Of a DNA stretch of 64,000 nucleotides, positions 60,391-64,000 are shown piece after piece (within the stretch, counting starts at the first letter, position 1; each line of letters opens with the position of its first letter). The notes under the pieces are model-generated. The model did not search any database. It worked only from the letters and a program-made list of their open reading frames with translations, and was not told the DNA's origin. Both the position numbers and the translations under genes were made by a program. Origin of the DNA: Ornithinimicrobium humiphilum (GTDB lineage: Bacteria; Actinomycetota; Actinomycetes; Actinomycetales; Dermatophilaceae); the NCBI RefSeq assembly GCF_006716885.1, contig NZ_VFPU01000002.1, forward strand, positions 248,001 through 312,000, in the 5' to 3' direction.

Positions 60391-61130
60391 ACGAAGCGCG
60401 GCAGGTGGTGCGCCAGCTGCTGGCGCCACCACGGCCAGTCGTGGGCGCTGTCGTGGCCCCAGACGTCGAGCTCGTGGCGGATGCCCTTCTGCCGCAGCAG
60501 GTCCGCGAGCTGGTAGGCGCCCGGCAGCGACTTGGTCGGGTGCACCTCGAAGGGGCCCTGGCCGACGACGAGCAGGATCGTGGCGTTGTCACGCACCCAC
60601 TGCAGGTGCTCGCCCTCCATGCCGGGCACGTAGGCGCAGGGGTTGGCGAAGTAGGTCGCCTCGCCCAGCTCGCCCCAGCAGTGCCAGGAGGTCGGGTCGT
60701 AGTTGCCGGACAGGCCGATCGCGACGCGGAAGATGTCCGGGCGCTTCAGGCCGAGGTTGACCGCGTGGTAGGCGCCCATGCTGCAGCCGGTGGTGATGAT
60801 GCCGCCGTGACCGGGCGAGTCGGCGTCGATGCGCGGCACGACCACGTCGGTGAGCCAGCGCTCGTAGACCGCGTGCCGGCGGGCCCGCTCCTCGGTCGGC
60901 AGGCTGTTGTTGGACCACGTGAGGTTGTCCATGGAGTCGACCGCGTAGACCTTGACCCGGCCGTCCTCGATGAGCGGGCGGATCGCGTCGATCATGCCGT
61001 TGTTCTCGAAGTCCCAGGAGCGCCCGGCCTCGGACGGGAAGACGAGCAGCGGACGCCCCCAGTGCCCGTAGCGGATGACCGTGCCGCGGCCCACACCCTC
61101 GGTGTCGAGATCGACCTGGACCCGATCCAT
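60387..61130 (-). CDS. Putative esterase (alpha/beta hydrolase, esterase D-like)
   Basis: A 247-residue alpha/beta hydrolase. The nucleophile elbow is TGCSMGAYHAVN with Ser near 115, an Asp is likely in WGHD, and the C-terminal HDSAHDWPWWRQQL contains the catalytic His. The RPDIFRVAIGLSGNYDP segment is typical of putative esterases related to mycolyltransferase/EstD folds. No signal peptide. ATG at 61130 is preceded by GAGGAAC. Substrate unknown. Confidence 0.82.
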   Translation of the reverse strand: MDRVQVDLDTEGVGRGTVIRYGHWGRPLLVFPSEAGRSWDFENNGMIDAIRPLIEDGRVKVYAVDSMDNLTWSNNSLPTEERARRHAVYERWLTDVVVPRIDADSPGHGGIITTGCSMGAYHAVNLGLKRPDIFRVAIGLSGNYDPTSWHCWGELGEATYFANPCAYVPGMEGEHLQWVRDNATILLVVGQGPFEVHPTKSLPGAYQLADLLRQKGIRHELDVWGHDSAHDWPWWRQQLAHHLPRFV

Positions 61131-61556
61131 GGTTCCTCCTCTGCGCCGGCCACCCGCGACCGCTCGGTCTGTGGCCCCAGCCTGCCACAGCCGCACAACG
61201 GCGCGGGGAAAATCCGCCTGCAGGATGACGCGCTCCGATGGCGGCCTCACGAAGGATGTGCGTGTGCAGGTCAGGGCCTAGGCCTGGTAGTGGAGAACCA
61301 CAGAGACATGACGGTAGGGCGTCCCAGTCGCGACGGTTCGCAGACCCAGGGGCAGGCCGTGACACAGGTGGTGCACGGGGTTCACCCTGTGTCGGCCCGA
61401 CCGGCACGATGTGCTCGTCCCTGTCGCAGCAGGGGGCGACAGGGACGAGCACATCGGACGACCACCCCCTACCCCTCGCGCCCGCGCCCTGCCGTCGGCG
61501 CACCGCGTCTGCTAGAGATGGGACACGGACGACGGCGACCGCGGAAGGAGGGCCTG
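61131..61556. other. Divergent intergenic region, 426 bp, with a very long hairpin
   Basis: No supported gene. It contains a 21-bp perfect stem at 61407-61456. An ATG at 61518 in the kinase frame has no ribosome-binding site, whereas AAGGAGG lies at 61544-61550 before TTG 61557. Confidence 0.5.
61407..61456. promoter_or_regulatory. 21-bp perfect inverted repeat upstream of the NarL-type system
   Basis: Arms 61407-61427 and 61436-61456 are exact complements (left arm starts CGATGTGCTCGTCCC) with an 8-nt loop. It is 100 bp before the kinase start and far from the esterase start, so it does not look like a terminator of a known gene; it may be an operator or RNA structure in the leader. Confidence 0.7.
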
Positions 61557-63041
61557 TTGCGCACCTGGTTCTCCGGCGACGTGCGACCGCTTCCCGCGGG
61601 ACGCCGCGTGGGCTTCTTCCTCGTGACGGTGGCGGCCCTCGTCCTGGACCTGCTCACGATCATCCCGCCGGCGCAGGGACGCGACGGCTCCCGCTTCACG
61701 CTGTGGGGCTCGTGGTCGTTGGACATCGCGGTCTTCGGACCGCTCATGGCGTTCGTCTACGCCGGCCTGCTCCTCCGCCGCCGGGCACCCGTCCCCGCGC
61801 TGATCGCCATCAGCCTGCTCTCGCTCTCCTTCGCGCTGGCCGCGACGCCGAGCGTGCCGATGGCCGGCATGCTCATCACGCTCTTCAGCGCCGCCGCCCT
61901 CGTCAAGCAGCGCTGGCTGGCCGTGGCCGCCCTGCTGCTGACGATCACCGTCCAGCTCGTGGGGCTGACGGTCTACGAGGCGGTGCACGACAACGAGTAC
62001 TGGCTCGGCCTGGTGCTGCTCAGCGGCATCTCCTACTCCGTGTGGGTGTTCGGCCGCCGCGACCGGCTCGCCACCCTGGCCGCCATCGGCCTGCCCGACC
62101 AGCTCGCCGAGCACGGCCAGCTGGCCGCCGCCAACGAGCGGCGACGCATCGCCCGCGAGCTGCACGACATCCTGGCCCACTCGGTCAGCGCGATGATGAT
62201 GCAGGCCGCCGGCGCCAAGGCCGTGACCGCGGGTATGCGGCAGGATGTCGACGACGTGCGCCTCGCCACCGTGGAGCGCGCCCTGGCGACCATCGAGAAC
62301 ACCGGCTCGCAGAGCATGCGCGAGCTGCACCGCCTCCTCAGCGTGCTGCGCGGCGGCGAGGAGCCCGTCCCCGAGCAGCGGCCCGACGCCGAGTCGAGCG
62401 CCCAGCCCGGCGTCGACGACATCGAGCCGCTGGTCGACATCACCCGCCAGAGCGGGCTGGTCGTCGACGTCCACCGTGCCGGCTCCCCGGTCCGTCTCGA
62501 CCCGTCGGTGGGTCTCGCCGCATACCGTGTCGTGCAGGAGTCCCTCACGAACGCGATGAAGCACGGAGGACGAGGAGCCATCGTCGACATCTTCCAGAAC
62601 TGGCAGCCCGACCACCTCCAGCTGCAGGTCCGCAGCCGCAGCGGCCTCGAGGGACCACAGCCCGGCGCGTCCCACGGGGGCGGTGGCCTGGTCGGCCTGC
62701 GCGAGCGCGTCGAGCTCATCGGTGGCACCTTCGAGTCCGGCTGGGTGGGTGACGAGTTCGTCGCGACCGCCGTGCTCCCGCTGACGCCGGTGAGCACGCG
62801 TCGGACCGTGCAGCCGGGCGCGAACGGTGCCCGCGGAGCGACGTCGGGTGCCGTGCCCGCGCAGACGCCCGGGACCTCGTCCGCCGCGCCCCCCGGGGCC
62901 TCGTCAGCGCAGGCGTCCGCGCCGCGCGTCGAGCAGGCGTCCGCGCCGCGCGTCGAGCAGGCGTCCGCGCCGCGCGTCGAGCACGGGTCGCGGCTGTCCG
63001 GTCCTGCCGCCACCTCCCCCGACGGTGGGAGGCCCCGGTGA
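61557..63041 (+). CDS. Sensor histidine kinase (NarL/HisKA_3 type)
   Basis: A 494-residue kinase with about six membrane helices in the first 165 residues, then HisKA_3 with ERRRIARELHDILAHSVS (His203) and a HATPase with NAMKHGG and GGGLVGLRERVELIGG. The start is TTG at 61557 because AAGGAGG lies 6 nt before it. The last 90 residues are Ala/Pro/Ser-rich and include three exact QASAPRVE repeats encoded by 24-bp tandem repeats. It overlaps the response regulator by 4 bp (GTGA). The signal is unknown. Confidence 0.88.
   Translation: MRTWFSGDVRPLPAGRRVGFFLVTVAALVLDLLTIIPPAQGRDGSRFTLWGSWSLDIAVFGPLMAFVYAGLLLRRRAPVPALIAISLLSLSFALAATPSVPMAGMLITLFSAAALVKQRWLAVAALLLTITVQLVGLTVYEAVHDNEYWLGLVLLSGISYSVWVFGRRDRLATLAAIGLPDQLAEHGQLAAANERRRIARELHDILAHSVSAMMMQAAGAKAVTAGMRQDVDDVRLATVERALATIENTGSQSMRELHRLLSVLRGGEEPVPEQRPDAESSAQPGVDDIEPLVDITRQSGLVVDVHRAGSPVRLDPSVGLAAYRVVQESLTNAMKHGGRGAIVDIFQNWQPDHLQLQVRSRSGLEGPQPGASHGGGGLVGLRERVELIGGTFESGWVGDEFVATAVLPLTPVSTRRTVQPGANGARGATSGAVPAQTPGTSSAAPPGASSAQASAPRVEQASAPRVEQASAPRVEHGSRLSGPAATSPDGGRPR
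62910..62981 (+). repeat. Three 24-bp tandem repeats in the kinase C-terminus
   Basis: Three consecutive exact copies of a 24-bp unit beginning CAGGCGTCCGCGCCGCGCG encode Gln-Ala-Ser-Ala-Pro-Arg-Val-Glu. Exact identity including third bases implies recent slippage, so copy number may vary among strains. Confidence 0.9.
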
Positions 63042-63703
63042 TCCGCGTCGTCGTGGCGGACGATCAGCAGGAGGTGCGGGACGGGTTGGCGATGATGATC
63101 TCCGCCGAGTCCGACATGCACCTCCTCGGGCTGGCCGCGGACGGGGCGGAGGCCGTCGACCTGGCCCGACGCGACCGGCCCGACGTCATCGTCATGGACG
63201 TGCGGATGCCGGGGGTCGACGGGATCGAGGCGACCCGCCGCATCACCGAGGACCACCAGGACGACCCCGACTCGGTGACCGCGGTGCTCGTCATCACGAC
63301 CTTCGACAACGACGAGGCGCTCTACGGCGCGCTGCAGGCCGGGGCGTCGGGCTACATGCTCAAGCAGGCGGCGCCGTCCGGCCTGGCCGAGGCGGTGCGC
63401 GCGGTCGCCGACGGCGGGGCCTGGATCGACCCCATGGTCGCGCCGAAGGTCATCGACCGGCTCCGCGACAGGACACCCGTCGACAGCACCGGCCGCCCCA
63501 CGCTGGAGAACCTCTCGCGCCGCGAGATCGAGGTGCTCAAGCTCATGGCCGACGCCCCGACCAACACCGACCTGGCCCGCATCCTCTTCGTGTCCGAGTC
63601 GACGGTCAAGACCCACATCTCCCGGCTGCTCATGAAGACCGGCTCGCACGACCGGGCGCAGCTCGTCGCGCTGGCGTACCGGTCGGGGCTGGTGCGTCCC
63701 TAG
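63038..63703 (+). CDS. NarL/LuxR-family response regulator
   Basis: A 221-residue regulator: receiver domain with VVVADDQQEVRDG, phosphoacceptor Asp54 in VIVMDVRMPGVDG, and Lys in YMLKQAAP; then a LuxR-type helix-turn-helix (LSRREIEVLKLMADAPTNTDLARILFVSESTVKTHISRLLMK). The start is GTG at 63038 overlapping the kinase stop, so the pair is translationally coupled. Followed 17 bp later by an 82-bp repeat that may end the transcript. Confidence 0.93.
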   Translation: MIRVVVADDQQEVRDGLAMMISAESDMHLLGLAADGAEAVDLARRDRPDVIVMDVRMPGVDGIEATRRITEDHQDDPDSVTAVLVITTFDNDEALYGALQAGASGYMLKQAAPSGLAEAVRAVADGGAWIDPMVAPKVIDRLRDRTPVDSTGRPTLENLSRREIEVLKLMADAPTNTDLARILFVSESTVKTHISRLLMKTGSHDRAQLVALAYRSGLVRP

Positions 63704-63719
63704 GCGCTCGGGCGGTTTC

Positions 63720-63801
63720 GTCCCGGCGACACGCCCGGCCGGACCGGCCTGAGCGAGCATGTGCTCGCCTGGGCCGGTGCGCTCGGGCGTGTCCTCGGGA
63801 C
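63720..63801. repeat. 82-bp class palindromic intergenic repeat, copy 3
   Basis: Begins GTCCCGGCGACACGCCC and ends GTGTCCTCGGGAC. The inner arms GACCGGCCTGAGCGAGCA and TGCTCGCCTGGGCCGGT pair nearly perfectly. It begins 17 bp after the response-regulator stop. Same orientation and length as copy 2. Confidence 0.85.
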
Positions 63802-63965
63802 CGATCCGGCGTTACCGACTTTTCGCCACTTCGCGGGACGTCCCGCAGCGCTGGCCGGGCTCCCCGCAGGAGATCGTCCGGCGGCGGCACGATTTCACCG
63901 CATACCCTCTCTGACCTGCACAAACGTGATCCTGCGAAGGTCCGGAAGGGCTGCATACTCGTCGG
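63802..63965. other. Intergenic region at the window end
   Basis: Contains the 14-bp perfect palindrome GCGGGACGTCCCGC (63833-63846) and a -10-like CATACT at 63954-63959. No gene is supported inside it. Confidence 0.35.
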
Positions 63966-64000
63966 GTGCCCATCTCTCTCGGACTCCTCGGCACCGGACG
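63966..64000 (+). CDS. Possible start of a gene cut by the window end
   Basis: GTG at 63966 opens a frame reading MPISLGLLGTG to the end of the window. CATACT ends 6 nt before the GTG and there is no ribosome-binding site, which would fit a leaderless start. Only eleven codons are visible, so this is a suggestion. Confidence 0.25.
   Translation, partial: MPISLGLLGTG

Noticed and set aside
59343..63041. A continuous 1232-codon plus-strand frame
   Set aside because: It runs antisense through the esterase and out of frame through arsR and the SRPBCC gene; only the part from 61557 has kinase motifs and a ribosome-binding site.
1..64000. tRNA, rRNA, insertion sequences, CRISPR arrays and replication origin
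   Set aside because: No tRNA-like cloverleaf, ribosomal sequence, transposase motif, repeat-spacer array or DnaA-box cluster was recognised on either strand by reading.

Overview
The window is from a very GC-rich actinobacterium. Overlapping ATGA and GTGA start/stop junctions, frequent GTG starts, a class E sortase, an ECF41-type sigma factor, DUF4235 and RDD proteins and Liv-type transporters all fit an actinobacterium, most likely Micrococcales of the Intrasporangiaceae/Ornithinimicrobium kind; that placement is inferred from gene style, not from a marker gene. I see no rRNA, tRNA, CRISPR array, transposase or phage gene.

Layout. 0-6.8 kb: siderophore reductase, an M20 amidohydrolase coupled to diaminopropionate ammonia-lyase, an orphan histidine kinase with a DUF2891 protein, and a thioesterase. 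6.8-12.3 kb: a cell-surface locus with a lipoprotein, a secreted low-complexity protein, a large chaplin-like and collagen-like protein ending in LAMTG, and a dedicated class E sortase. 12.6-15.8 kb: DUF2188-like and RDD proteins and an ECF41-type sigma factor coupled to a carboxymuconolactone-decarboxylase-like protein. 16-20.3 kb: a thiamine-type ABC transporter (thiB, thiP, thiQ) with two TPP riboswitches, one before thiB and one before thiP. 20.6-34.9 kb: an exopolysaccharide/capsule cluster (dehydratase, initiating transferase, epimerases, glycosyltransferase, flippase, CapK-like ligase, Wzy-like polymerase, UDP-glucose dehydrogenase, Wzz-kinase) whose central part has much lower third-position GC than its surroundings and ends inside the kinase gene. 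35-37.3 kb: an epimerase and an ATP-grasp protein. 37.5-40 kb: a two-gene module (helical membrane-anchored protein plus a subtilase-like protein lacking recognisable Asp and His blocks). 40-42 kb: a lipoprotein penicillin-binding protein. 42-47.5 kb: choline uptake and oxidation to glycine betaine (betT, betA, betB). 48-56.2 kb: a branched-chain-type ABC transporter operon with an intact acyl-CoA ligase and a P-loop-degenerate PaaK-like protein, divergent from an IclR regulator that is coupled to a P-loop-degenerate acetyl-CoA-synthetase-like protein (56.4-59 kb). 59.3-63.7 kb: ArsR/SRPBCC pair, an esterase, and a NarL-type two-component system.

The most interesting signals are: the chaplin/collagen/sortase locus in an apparently non-Streptomyces background; the 37.5-40 kb module; the doubled TPP riboswitch; the mosaic capsule locus with a dead dehydratase remnant; an 82-bp palindromic repeat present three times after genes; an over-represented octamer (GGTATGCC/GGCATACC) that is absent from the capsule island; and several very long perfect hairpins between genes. 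All functional calls come from reading motifs and context; no database search was run.
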